Source: Acetatifactor sp.
GTDB taxonomy: Bacteria; Bacillota; Clostridia; Lachnospirales; Lachnospiraceae
Direction: 5' to 3'
Assembly: GCA_016290775.1 (NCBI GenBank)
Contig: JAEEVF010000005.1
Span: 62,001 to 126,000, forward strand
DNA: 64,000 nt
Shown: one piece after another, positions 6,878 through 15,690 of the stretch
Layout of the letters: each line of letters starts with the position of its first letter
How positions within the stretch are numbered: position 1 is the stretch's first letter
Notes under the pieces: generated by a model
What the model was told of the DNA's origin: nothing
The model's database searches: none
The model's input: the letters and a program-made list of their open reading frames with translations, nothing else
Translations under genes and position numbers: made by a program

Positions 6878-9036
6878 TTTTCATCCTCCGCAAGTTTTTC
6901 GAGATACCGATTCATATGGTTGTTTATTGATGTCGCTTTAATATAGCCGTCTTTATCGGATGCGAGCTTTGCCTGCCTTTCTGCCAAAACAAAGGCAATG
7001 GCGAATTTTTCTAATACTTTCTGGAAACCATCTTCTTTTGAAAAGGGCATAAAGAAAGGATGATCAATATTAATTTTTACTTCGTAATCATCGTCACCAA
7101 GTTCCTCATAATCAATCCAAAACCGCCTGCTTCCGCGCGCCCATTGAACGGAAAAGTGGACTTTATTGATGTTTGTGACAGGTACCATGTATTCACGATT
7201 TGTGCTAATGCATTCTGTAAGGTCTTCTGCGTTTAGTATGGTGTCAATATACTCACTAATGTCAGAAGTGTTTTCTGCAGCATTCGCTGATGAATCGATC
7301 TCATTCTTGTCAGAAGAAGCAGAAGTGCTGTTCGCTGATGATTGATCGGGGTTTGCCTCGTTGCCAAACGCAGAAGAAATGGTCTCAGATACATTTTGTT
7401 GCAGTTCAGCTGAAGTTTGATCAGAGAATAGTAGTTCGCTTGCGCGCTCCTTGATTGATAATTCGGCGATATTTATGTATTCTTGGATATTATCTTTTAG
7501 AACATTTATAAAGGCGTCTTCCAGTCCGTCGTCCCATATAAATCCATCTTTAGCCTGATTAACAGGGAAGTCATTCATGTTTAACTCCCCGAACAGCTTT
7601 AGCGATTTTTGGCTTTGCGCTTGCCCAAAAATTTGAAAGGGTTTATAGTTGTTATCTGTGCCGCCGATAACGACTCGGTCTTGCCTAAACAACGCGAAGC
7701 CTGCTTTGGGAAAACTGCCTGGATTCATTATCGCGACAAAACCAGTTACATGATAAGTGTGGTTTTCGAATTCTACCGAAAAATCCAAGTCTTTCTTCCA
7801 CGATTTTCCGCGAAAATTCGTGAGAACAGGGTACTCTTCAAAGACAATGGGTTCTCCGTTAAACCAGATTTCGATATTCTGGCTATTTATATCACGACGA
7901 TACATACTAGAGAGAAGATCACGAATTTTCCCAATAGTACGTGATGCAGTGATCTTTTTGGTTACTTGTTCAATGAATATCTCAGTACCATGGCTATCTG
8001 ATGCAACATGGTCACGGAAGATTGTTGTTCCCTGTAGATGTTGCTCATCGAGCAACGGGATGTCAATTGTTGCGGTATATTGGTTTTCGGAACCATATTG
8101 TGTACTTGTGACAGTCCATATTTTGCCAAACCACGACGCGGCTGTTTTTAAACCCATTCCGAATTCGTTTCTTCCGGTTTGAGTTTCGTTTCTTGAGTCA
8201 AGAAGAATTGCGTCTTTAAAACGATCAATTTCCATGCCGAAAGCGTTGTCTTTTACTGTTAGGGTGTTTTTTTGCGCATCGTATCGAACATCTACAATGA
8301 GTTTTTCAAAGCCAGGGGCAGACTCTAATTCAGCGCGATGCGACATATATGATTGTGTTGAGTTATCAACAAATTCTGCAATGGCATACCAAGGCTTGTA
8401 GCTCAGGCGAGAAAAAACATTAAGAATACTTGCAGGAGGCTGGATGTTTATCTCCATTACATCAGCTGTAATTGGCAGATTGTTAGGTGACATCTCCAAC
8501 ATCATTCGAGGCGACGAAGTTTGATTTTGTGTATGTGAAGGAAGCGGGGACTCACGATCAAACGACGGGGCTATCAATCTTTTTTTTAGGGATTCAATTT
8601 GCGCGTTATCACCATTTGCCCCGGGGACGCTGTTAGCGGCAGGGATTTCTTCAAAACTTATTTCAATGCCGCATGCGTGCAGGGAGTCTTCGCATGCACG
8701 TACCAGGGAGGGCTGTGTATTATTTACGCTCATTCGATACTCATAATTACCTTTTACAGCAGAGAGAGCATTGATGTAAGCGTCAAGCCCTGAATCTTGA
8801 AATATACTGTTCAGCAGATACTTTGTAAATGCTTCGCTTGTCCCCATTTTGTAGCACTTGGCATTTCGCATACATGCGTAAATTTCGAAGTACATGCACA
8901 TGGAAGCGTTTGTTCCGCTAACTTTACCATTCAGAGAGCGAAGTGCATTGGCAACATTATATTTTCCTTCATAAATCTTTTTGGAAGCTTCATATATGGA
9001 TCTCATTTCATTTTCATTTGAAAGCCCTCTGCTCAT
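6862..9036 (-). CDS. MORC/MutL-type GHKL ATPase of a restriction system
   Basis: Length 724 aa. The GHKL fold is recognised by the N-box EFVDNSTQ at residues 221-228, DNAFGM at 263-268 and the lid GRNEFGMGLKTA at 288-299. ATP-driven dimer closure of the clamp type is expected. Residues 1-195 form a separate helical domain ending in a low-complexity linker. After the S5-like transducer a Ser/Ala/Asn-rich linker (~residues 555-600) leads to a C-terminal domain. This matches the MORC-like ATPases of prokaryotic restriction-modification operons, from which eukaryotic MORC proteins were proposed to derive. The start follows AAAAGGATGAGC; the end overlaps the Z1 gene by 16 bp. Confidence 0.88.
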   Translation of the reverse strand: MSRGLSNENEMRSIYEASKKIYEGKYNVANALRSLNGKVSGTNASMCMYFEIYACMRNAKCYKMGTSEAFTKYLLNSIFQDSGLDAYINALSAVKGNYEYRMSVNNTQPSLVRACEDSLHACGIEISFEEIPAANSVPGANGDNAQIESLKKRLIAPSFDRESPLPSHTQNQTSSPRMMLEMSPNNLPITADVMEINIQPPASILNVFSRLSYKPWYAIAEFVDNSTQSYMSHRAELESAPGFEKLIVDVRYDAQKNTLTVKDNAFGMEIDRFKDAILLDSRNETQTGRNEFGMGLKTAASWFGKIWTVTSTQYGSENQYTATIDIPLLDEQHLQGTTIFRDHVASDSHGTEIFIEQVTKKITASRTIGKIRDLLSSMYRRDINSQNIEIWFNGEPIVFEEYPVLTNFRGKSWKKDLDFSVEFENHTYHVTGFVAIMNPGSFPKAGFALFRQDRVVIGGTDNNYKPFQIFGQAQSQKSLKLFGELNMNDFPVNQAKDGFIWDDGLEDAFINVLKDNIQEYINIAELSIKERASELLFSDQTSAELQQNVSETISSAFGNEANPDQSSANSTSASSDKNEIDSSANAAENTSDISEYIDTILNAEDLTECISTNREYMVPVTNINKVHFSVQWARGSRRFWIDYEELGDDDYEVKINIDHPFFMPFSKEDGFQKVLEKFAIAFVLAERQAKLASDKDGYIKATSINNHMNRYLEKLAEDEKWNNT

Positions 9037-9079
9037 CCTTTTACCTCCATGCTTTTAGCACTTGAAATTCCTTGTGTCT

Positions 9080-10507
9080 CTAAATGGACTTTGTTCTCAA
9101 GTTAAGAAGATTTTTGCCAAGAATTTTCAGGATTCTTACATTTACAGAGTTTCCTAACTGACGGTAAATCTCTTTATCGGTTCCAGAAAACTTGTATCTC
9201 TGATTAAAGTTCTGGAGATTGGCGGCTTCACGTGGCGTTATGTGTCGATACGCGTTCATGGTTTCATCCCAAATGATGGGAGTGTTGACAATGGCAACTA
9301 AAGATGGGAAAAAGGTGGTTCTTTTTACCCTTATCCCCGATTGGCGGACTTGGATTATTCCATCATGGATATTTTGAACATCTTCACCGCAGTTCCATTC
9401 GAACTTTTGATAAAGCTTGATTCGCGCATTCATCTGGTATTTTTCAATCCAAGAATCTATAAATTCCTTATGTTCAAGGTAGAAGGCTCTGTTTTTGTTT
9501 ACAAAGTTTTTCTTCCATACAGGCATATTGTCGTATCCCAAGGATTCTTTTAGAACTTCTGTGTCACTGATTCCTACACCAAAACAACTCATCCATATAG
9601 GAAAACCGATGGTTCTTATTCCAGTGTTAATTCTGAATTCATCCCACGCGGCAATCATTAATGCCTGTTCATCGGAAATCTTATAATCATCTGTCACATT
9701 GTTTTCCAGTATTGTCAAAGCATCTCCGTTTTTACATTTTTTCTTGTATTTATCAAGATTCAAGTCTTCAATTTCAATGAATCCCTTTTCCCGAATTCTT
9801 GGTATGCAGACCTCTTTTTTTATACCCAAGATGTAAACACGCTCTCTTATTTGTGGGATTCCGAAATCAGAGGGAGAGAGTATTAGTGGATCTTTAGTTA
9901 TGATGAAATCGCGTTTTAACAATTCTTCGCGAATTATGTTCCAATTCTCGGTTTTGTCCGCAAGATTCCTTACATTTTCAAGAAACACGAATTTGCATTC
10001 GTCATGAGCATCAAGAATGTTCATGATTGAATAGAACAGGTTCCCTCTTGTTTTGTCATTGAATCCCTCTTGATTCCCGGCTTTGCTAAAGGGTTGACAA
10101 GGGAAGCCCGCACACAGTACATCAAACCAGCTGATGGACTTGGGATCAATTTTTTTCACATCGCCTCTCACTTTTCCTTCGAGAGTCTTGAAATTCAAAT
10201 TATAGGTTTCTACGCATGCGGGATTTATTTCGGCGGCCATAAGACATTCGCCGCCTAAGTATCGCATAGCTTGATGAAATCCACCAATTCCGGAGAAGAG
10301 ATCTATAAAGCGAAAACTCGCATTGCTTTCTGCGTTGATGTCTTTTCTGCGGCGATCAACAGGGTGCTCCGCATCCGCTGGTATCAACCAGCGTCCGTTT
10401 GCTTTCACCGCGCCTGGTATGCGACCGTTTGTACACATTATTGTAATCCATGTGGGCTTTACATCCCATTTTTCTGCCAGTTCCTTGGTCGTGATATAAT
10501 TTGTCAT
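9080..10507 (-). CDS. DNA (cytosine-5) methyltransferase with N-terminal helix-turn-helix
   Basis: Length 475 aa. C5-methyltransferase motifs appear in order: I (FIDLFSGIGGFHQA, ~67-80), IV (AGFPCQPFSKAG with catalytic Cys137), VI (FLENVRNL), VIII (RERVYILG), a target-recognition stretch including QSGIRVKRTTFFPS, IX-X (ITPREAANLQNF and YRQLGNSVN). Residues 1-55 (YITTKELAEKWDVKP, NGRIPGAVKANGRWLIP) are an excisionase-like winged helix, not part of the usual enzyme. This may guide the enzyme or repress its own promoter. It is the first gene of the minus-strand operon, 43 bp before the MORC gene, and should protect host DNA from the downstream nuclease. Confidence 0.9.
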   Translation of the reverse strand: MTNYITTKELAEKWDVKPTWITIMCTNGRIPGAVKANGRWLIPADAEHPVDRRRKDINAESNASFRFIDLFSGIGGFHQAMRYLGGECLMAAEINPACVETYNLNFKTLEGKVRGDVKKIDPKSISWFDVLCAGFPCQPFSKAGNQEGFNDKTRGNLFYSIMNILDAHDECKFVFLENVRNLADKTENWNIIREELLKRDFIITKDPLILSPSDFGIPQIRERVYILGIKKEVCIPRIREKGFIEIEDLNLDKYKKKCKNGDALTILENNVTDDYKISDEQALMIAAWDEFRINTGIRTIGFPIWMSCFGVGISDTEVLKESLGYDNMPVWKKNFVNKNRAFYLEHKEFIDSWIEKYQMNARIKLYQKFEWNCGEDVQNIHDGIIQVRQSGIRVKRTTFFPSLVAIVNTPIIWDETMNAYRHITPREAANLQNFNQRYKFSGTDKEIYRQLGNSVNVRILKILGKNLLNLRTKSI

Positions 10508-10846
10508 TTCAGTTCCGCCTTCAAGAATTAGTATAATTAATAAAGATTTTGTTTATAATTTATCTGTTTGTGATTGGTGTAGTGGCAGATAAAAACTAAT
10601 GATTTTCTGTCAGATAAAACTTGGCAATTTGGGGGTACACACTACCTCTATTATATTATAACACCCCATGTAAAACTTATCCACTCCGAAATGAGGAATT
10701 ATTAATGAATCTAGTTCTTGAAAATGGATAATATAGTCTTTATAGAAGAGATTTATGGCTCCATTTAAGGTTGACATGTTTATTTGAGTACGTCAAAATT
10801 AGCATTAGAAAGTTCAAATTAAACTTCGAGAAGGAGGAGAGTATTC
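10508..10846. promoter_or_regulatory. Divergent regulatory gap between the methyltransferase and HNH genes
   Basis: The 339-bp gap contains no gene. It holds two copies of CAGATAAAA about 30 bp apart (near 10588 and 10612). A possible minus-strand promoter has -10 TATACT (complement of 10530-10535) and -35 TTATAA (complement of 10553-10558), 17 bp apart, and a plus-strand promoter is listed separately. A shared regulator, perhaps the helix-turn-helix of the methyltransferase, could bind here. Confidence 0.45.
10771..10799 (+). promoter_or_regulatory. Promoter of the HNH gene cluster
   Basis: A perfect TTGACA at 10771-10776 is followed after 17 bp by CAAAAT at 10794-10799. TTGAC and GTCAA within it form a small inverted repeat. 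The AAGGAGGAGAG ribosome site of the HNH gene begins about 30 bp downstream. Confidence 0.55.
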
Positions 10847-11629
10847 GTGTCTGATCGATACAATGTTAAGTGGTCAAGAGAAGAAACTATTTTGGCATAT
10901 GATCTGTATTGTCACATACCCTTCTCAAAGATCTCTAAGTCAAACAAGGAGATTATAGCGTTGGCTGAGATTTTGGACAGGACTCCAAGTTCAGTTGGCC
11001 TAAAGCTTTCAAACCTTGCACATTATGATCCGGCGATGCGTGAAAGAAACATCAAAGGTATGTCAAATGCAAGCAAATTGGATAAGGAAATTGTTGAAGA
11101 GTTTTACAGTGACTGGCCAGGACTGTCTTATCAAGCAAAAGAGATTCTGGCAAAGTATAAAAATGTCCCGATTGAAAAGGTTATTCCTGAAATAGAATCT
11201 GTTCCATTACCGGAAGGCAAAGATAAAGAACGATTGATAAAAACAAGAGTTGGACAGAATTTTTTCAGAAGCACAGTTTTGTGTGCATATGGGAATTCAT
11301 GTTGCGTTACGGGCATCAAAACGCCAGAATTACTGATTGCAAGCCACATTAAACCTTGGAAAGATAGTGATGAAAAAACGGAGAGAACAAATCCGGAGAA
11401 CGGATTGTGCCTTAATGCATTGCATGACAAAGCATTCGACCAGGGACTTATCACAATAGACAAGAATTATCGCCTTATCGTATCAAGTAGTTTGAAAAAA
11501 GCCATAATGGATGAGAACACTAAGAATTGGTTCTTCTCATATGCTAATTCTAAAATTGCATTGCCGGACAAGTTCGTTCCAAGTCCTGATTTTTTGGAAT
11601 ATCACAATGATGTGATATTTCAGCACTGA
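10847..11629 (+). CDS. HNH endonuclease
   Basis: Length 260 aa from GTG at 10847 behind AAGGAGGAGAG. The HNH core occupies residues ~150-205: CCVTGIKTPELLIASHIKPW, then NPENGLCLNALHDKAFDQGLI, with His167, the Asn of NPENG and His193 as the H-N-H residues. The N-terminal 110 residues are helical and include a segment like a SANT/HTH domain (WSREETILAYDLY, TPSSVGLKLSNL). HNH proteins of this architecture often sit beside C5 methyltransferases as restriction enzymes. Here it is divergent from the methyltransferase and so may be a second nuclease protected by the same methylation. Confidence 0.87.
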   Translation: MSDRYNVKWSREETILAYDLYCHIPFSKISKSNKEIIALAEILDRTPSSVGLKLSNLAHYDPAMRERNIKGMSNASKLDKEIVEEFYSDWPGLSYQAKEILAKYKNVPIEKVIPEIESVPLPEGKDKERLIKTRVGQNFFRSTVLCAYGNSCCVTGIKTPELLIASHIKPWKDSDEKTERTNPENGLCLNALHDKAFDQGLITIDKNYRLIVSSSLKKAIMDENTKNWFFSYANSKIALPDKFVPSPDFLEYHNDVIFQH

Positions 11630-11665
11630 TTTAGAATTCTGTTTTGCACGGAGGAAGGGTTTTGC

Positions 11666-12850
11666 ATGAAGACACAACTCGTTTTGGATTATGAAAAAAG
11701 CAAGGCTTTTCAATACTACTTTTCAGCGCTAGGGCAATTGCAATTGGATAATACAATTGATGAGCATAGTATTCTTGAATTTTTTGAGGTAAGGAATGAA
11801 AAAATCCCCGTAAAAGATGCTTTGAAAGTGTATTCTGATGGGATAAGAAAATGGCATGGAATTGACCAGATACTGACATCCATGACTCTTTTTGACAGCA
11901 TTCGAATTTCCCCGTGCAACGATGATGTATTTATGGGTTATCCAGGGGTGAAAATCGAGGATGAAAAATTTGAGGAATTGGGACTTACATATGGGAAAAA
12001 CAAGAGGACTATTTCCGACGAGATCGTTAAGGAAACGATAGATCTTTTGAAACTATACAAAAGTAGAATTGTCGATGCGGCATTGCATGATGATAGTTTC
12101 ATTGGGCATTATGTAACAGATGAATGTACAGCATTTGATGACTATATCTATCGCAAGATGTACTTGGATGCGTTAAAAAATTATGATAAGAAACCCGTTA
12201 AAACCTTTCTGAAAAAACTTGATCCACTACCATCATTCGATGACTGGATGCAAGAAAGGGATTACTGGAATGGATCGTTATATAGGTATGAACTATATCT
12301 TGATAAGGCGTTTATGCATATATATAATTCCTTATCGTTAAAAGAGGGATATTCATTATCTGATAGATTTGACATTCCAAACGAAGGTCATAGCTTGAGT
12401 GTGGAAGATATAAAAAAATCCTGTGACAAAATCAATGTTTGCATGGCTTTACTTGAGTTTGGCGGGGAGGATATGATGATTCCGAAAGCCGAAACGCTTG
12501 AAGATGTTATCGAGTTGCGCAAAGACCCTAGAATGATTTCGTTTAGGCAAGAGTACGCGCAATGGGTATCATATTTGCGAGAAGGTGATGTCGTAGCAAC
12601 ATACAAAATGTGGAAGGATGTAATTAAGGCTAAAAAAGAAATTGACAAAATCACGAAATTTAAGAAAATTGACGGAAACATACTGACAAGAGGATTGTTC
12701 ATGATAGGAAGTGAAATACCTGTGTTGGCTGAAATCCTCAATGGGTACGCATTTGTATCTGGAATAGTGGTTGATGGCTTGGAGAAAAAGTACCGGTGGT
12801 GTAATTTGCCCGGATTAACACGAACAAATGATTACTTCAAGAACAAATAA
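11666..12850 (+). CDS. Uncharacterised 394-aa protein of the defence island
   Basis: Starts with ATG at 11666 after CGGAGGAAGGG, 36 bp behind the HNH gene, so probably the same transcript. I recognise no domain. The protein is largely alpha-helical, rich in Lys, Asp, Tyr and Leu, without signal peptide or Walker motifs. A hydrophobic segment (residues ~350-372, RGLFMIGSEIPVLAEILNGYAFV) near the C-terminus could be buried or touch a membrane. Low G+C matches the neighbours. It may be the effector or sensor of this half of the island. Confidence 0.7.
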   Translation: MKTQLVLDYEKSKAFQYYFSALGQLQLDNTIDEHSILEFFEVRNEKIPVKDALKVYSDGIRKWHGIDQILTSMTLFDSIRISPCNDDVFMGYPGVKIEDEKFEELGLTYGKNKRTISDEIVKETIDLLKLYKSRIVDAALHDDSFIGHYVTDECTAFDDYIYRKMYLDALKNYDKKPVKTFLKKLDPLPSFDDWMQERDYWNGSLYRYELYLDKAFMHIYNSLSLKEGYSLSDRFDIPNEGHSLSVEDIKKSCDKINVCMALLEFGGEDMMIPKAETLEDVIELRKDPRMISFRQEYAQWVSYLREGDVVATYKMWKDVIKAKKEIDKITKFKKIDGNILTRGLFMIGSEIPVLAEILNGYAFVSGIVVDGLEKKYRWCNLPGLTRTNDYFKNK

Positions 12851-12887
12851 ATTTGTTATTTGAATTCATAAAGATTTTGAGGTTCAC

Positions 12888-13787
12888 ATGGCAGCTAAGG
12901 AATCAGTTAGACATCACTATATATCGCGCTTTTTGATGCGTCCCTTCTCTTATGATACGGACCGTGTTTTCTATTTTGACAAAGCATCGAATGCCGTTAA
13001 AATGCGAGATATAAGTGGACTCTTTATGGGTAAAAATCTTTATCGTGACGAGACGCATTTTCCGGATGATCCAACAAAGATTGAAGATGATTTTTCGAAA
13101 CTTGAAGACAAGGCGGCACGGATTATTCGGCAGTTTCGTGAGTCGGACGAAGTCATGATAACTGTCGAAGAAGCTGAGATCTTAAAGGTTTTTTTCGCAC
13201 TGATGAGTCTTCGGGCAGAGCGTGTAAAAGACATGTTTTCTGAGAATATGAAACAAGAGAATAAGGCTTTTTACGCGCATTATCGTAAGGACGAAAGCTT
13301 TGTTGATATGTGGCGAAGAAACATTAGTGAGATTGTAAAATGTAAGTCACCCGCAGAGGTAATAAAGAATCCTAAAATTGATGAACCATTCAGGTTATTT
13401 ATACACAGAGATTCTATAGGGATTGCAGGAACTTATTTCACAATAATCCAAAGTGGTGAGTCGAGAGAATTCATTTTAGGCGACGCTTATCCGACTGTAG
13501 TGGATGATGGATTTATCCCAATGTATGCCATATTCCCTATTTCACCCCAAAGGGCGATTATGCTGTGTTATGATGGCGTGACATTTGCTAAACTAGAGAT
13601 GCTTGGTCTGAAAAAGAAATCTTTCTTTCAACATCCTAGAAAGCTAGAAGATGGTACGATGCGAATTCATACTGGAGTCATGGACGACGAGGATGTGAAC
13701 AGGGTAAACAAAAGAATTTTTGACGCATCAGAGGAGGGAGTTTTGATTCATGAGCCTGGTAGACTGGATTTTGGATTCGATATTTGA
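12888..13787 (+). CDS. DUF4238 domain protein
   Basis: Length 299 aa. The N-terminus SVRHHYISRFLMRPFSYD and the following VFYFDKAS are typical of DUF4238, a family of unknown biochemistry common in defence islands and next to nucleases. The conserved HHY near the start may be functional. ATG at 12888 follows TTTGAGGTTCAC. The 3' end overlaps the NERD gene by 38 bp in another frame, which suggests coupled translation. No transmembrane segment is seen. Confidence 0.75.
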   Translation: MAAKESVRHHYISRFLMRPFSYDTDRVFYFDKASNAVKMRDISGLFMGKNLYRDETHFPDDPTKIEDDFSKLEDKAARIIRQFRESDEVMITVEEAEILKVFFALMSLRAERVKDMFSENMKQENKAFYAHYRKDESFVDMWRRNISEIVKCKSPAEVIKNPKIDEPFRLFIHRDSIGIAGTYFTIIQSGESREFILGDAYPTVVDDGFIPMYAIFPISPQRAIMLCYDGVTFAKLEMLGLKKKSFFQHPRKLEDGTMRIHTGVMDDEDVNRVNKRIFDASEEGVLIHEPGRLDFGFDI

Positions 13788-14625
13788 TGAGGCTTGGGTT
13801 GGGAAACGCGGAGAGAAGCTGACTGAGCGAGAGCTGAACTTGGTTTCTTTGTTTGGCCGCAAGGGTAGGATTCTAAAGAATGTTTATCTTCCCAAAGAAA
13901 ATAGCGAGACTTCTGAGGTTGATGTCATATACATTACACAGAAGGGTATTTTTGTGTTTGAAAGCAAAAACTACTCAGGCTGGATATTTGGTGATGAAAA
14001 GGGCAAGTCGTGGACTGCATCGCTTCCGAATGGGCAGAAGAATCAGTTTTATAACCCGATCATGCAGAATCGCACGCACCTTAAGTGGATGAGGAAGTTT
14101 GTAGGGGAAGATGTTCCGCTGTTTTCAATCATTGTGTTTTCTGAACGGTGTGAACTGAAAAAAGTTACCGTTGTTTCAGAGAATGTAAAGGTTATCAAGC
14201 GGGATCGGACATATGCGACTGTGCGTAGCATTTGGGATAAGAATCCAGATGCGGTATCGGACGATAAGATAAACGAGCTTTATGAAAAGCTCAAGGAGCT
14301 TACGAATGTGGATGCTGCGGTGAAAGCGGCCCATATAAAGAACATTGAAGAAAAGTACAAATCTCCAGATGCGGCAACAGAAAAGGCGAAGGAGACAGAA
14401 GCGGCTAATAAAGCGGAAAAAACCGCTGAAGAAGTTACGGTGAAAAGGACTCCTCAAGAAACCGAAAAGCCTGATGCTGCTGAAAGCCCTGTGGAGAAAA
14501 AGATTTGTCCCAGATGTGGTAGTGAATTAGTTCTTCGCACTGCTAAGAAGGGCGAGAATGCGGGTAATCAGTTCTGGGGTTGCTCCGCATTTCCGAAGTG
14601 CAGGTATGTAGAGAATATCAAATAA
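13750..14625 (+). CDS. NERD-domain nuclease-like protein with topoisomerase-type zinc ribbon
   Basis: Length 291 aa, start ATG at 13750 inside the DUF4238 gene, with GAGGAGGGAG upstream. The NERD fold covers residues ~15-150: ERELNLVSLFGRKGRILKNV, SEVDVIYIT and FVFESKNYSGW. The D58...E71-x-K73 triad is that of the PD-(D/E)XK nuclease superfamily. A charged Ala/Glu/Lys linker (~195-245) leads to a four-Cys zinc ribbon (CPRCGSEL, GCSAFPKCRY) like those at the end of topoisomerase I, a DNA-binding add-on. Possibly the nuclease of the plus-strand gene group. Confidence 0.83.
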   Translation: MSLVDWILDSIFDEAWVGKRGEKLTERELNLVSLFGRKGRILKNVYLPKENSETSEVDVIYITQKGIFVFESKNYSGWIFGDEKGKSWTASLPNGQKNQFYNPIMQNRTHLKWMRKFVGEDVPLFSIIVFSERCELKKVTVVSENVKVIKRDRTYATVRSIWDKNPDAVSDDKINELYEKLKELTNVDAAVKAAHIKNIEEKYKSPDAATEKAKETEAANKAEKTAEEVTVKRTPQETEKPDAAESPVEKKICPRCGSELVLRTAKKGENAGNQFWGCSAFPKCRYVENIK

Positions 14626-14649
14626 GTTTTGACACAGGAAGTACCCACC

Positions 14650-15273
14650 ATGACCCTATGTGACGCGTATAAAGAATTAAATATCACTCCAGTCCCTTAT
14701 ACCTCACTCGCGCATTTCTTTGTGGCGGAGTTTGAATTCGCGACGAATGAAACGCTGGACGCGGTGAAGGAGCGGTTTGAGCAGGTGGATTCGAAGGGGA
14801 GTCGGGTGTGGCTTTTGTTTGGATCAAAGAGAAAAGGGGCAAGGTGGGAGTGTCTGCAGGTGGCGCAGAGTAAAAAAGGGGCGCTGCAGGAAGTGGAATC
14901 GGCGATCGAGCTGGTATTCCGAAAGCTGAAGGTGAATTATGACGCGCTGGAGCGCACAAACAGTGTGTTTTACGAGCGGGTATGCCCAACGGCGACTGAA
15001 GATTTCACATATCGGGAATTGTTGTATTCCATGATAGGAAGGTCATATGAGAAGCTTAGGTTTTGCTTTTTGGACGTCGATAAGTATCTTGGGTTGAAGG
15101 CGATGGGGCAAGAAAAGTCGGATGTGGAGCGGATCGTGGAAATCTGCAAGAATCAATATGCGGAGGCGAAGATCGCGCGGCAGACGCTGGCGGTGTACTG
15201 GAGGCAGTATTCGCCAGGCATTGACGGGCAAACGATCAGTTATTTTGCGGAGCACCCTAAGGAACTGGAGTAA
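14650..15273 (+). CDS. Uncharacterised 207-aa protein
   Basis: ATG at 14650 follows AGGAAGTACCC and is preferred over a TTG 21 bp upstream. No known domain is recognised. The protein is soluble and mixed alpha/beta; the middle (RVWLLFGSKRKGARWECLQVAQS) resembles the strand-loop-strand pattern of small nuclease or GIY-like folds, but the resemblance is too weak to use. G+C rises compared with the genes before it. It is followed 48 bp later by a truncated membrane-protein gene, and the two may once have formed a pair. Confidence 0.6.
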   Translation: MTLCDAYKELNITPVPYTSLAHFFVAEFEFATNETLDAVKERFEQVDSKGSRVWLLFGSKRKGARWECLQVAQSKKGALQEVESAIELVFRKLKVNYDALERTNSVFYERVCPTATEDFTYRELLYSMIGRSYEKLRFCFLDVDKYLGLKAMGQEKSDVERIVEICKNQYAEAKIARQTLAVYWRQYSPGIDGQTISYFAEHPKELE

Positions 15274-15321
15274 GAGCCGCAAAGCGGCGGGGGTAATAGG
15301 CGGAAATATATAGGGGGGAAC

Positions 15322-15690
15322 ATGGATAAGTTGCTGGAGAGGTTTAATCTGTTTGACGTGTTTACGATGCTGATCCCGGGGGTGATCATAACGACGCTGG
15401 CGTGGATTTCACTCTCGGAGCCGATGGCATATTATTTCGCGGATGTGGGAAATGAAAAGTATTTGTTTTTCATTGTGATCGGGTATTTCGTCGGGGTGAT
15501 CTACCAGGAGATCGGGACGATCATGGACAGGCTCTTTTTGAGCAAATGCTTGTATGGCGGGACGCTTCGGGAGGTGTTCCTGTCCAAGGAGAAGAACGCC
15601 AGCGCGAAGTGGAAGAAGTTCGGGAATCCGGCGATCCTGAATGAGCCGGGGTTTTTCGAGGAAGTTAAGAAGCTTAAAGCTTCAGGTTGA
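15322..15690 (+). pseudogene. Truncated membrane protein, 122 aa, C-terminus lost at a junction
   Basis: ATG at 15322 follows AGGGGGGAAC. Residues ~12-32 (VFTMLIPGVIITTLAWISL) and ~46-62 (YLFFIVIGYFVGVIYQEIG) are two transmembrane helices, then a basic cytoplasmic part begins. The frame stops at 15690, and the DNA behind it belongs to the tail of an unrelated AlbA/COG2865-type gene in another frame. The native protein was probably longer; its 3' part was replaced by recombination near 15670-15690. The remaining protein may still be made. Confidence 0.6.

Noticed and set aside
1-10507. A complete DISARM system
   Set aside because: Only the end of a DrmB-like gene is seen. The methyltransferase sits in a MORC/Z1 operon on the other strand, and no DrmA helicase or DrmC is present in the window.
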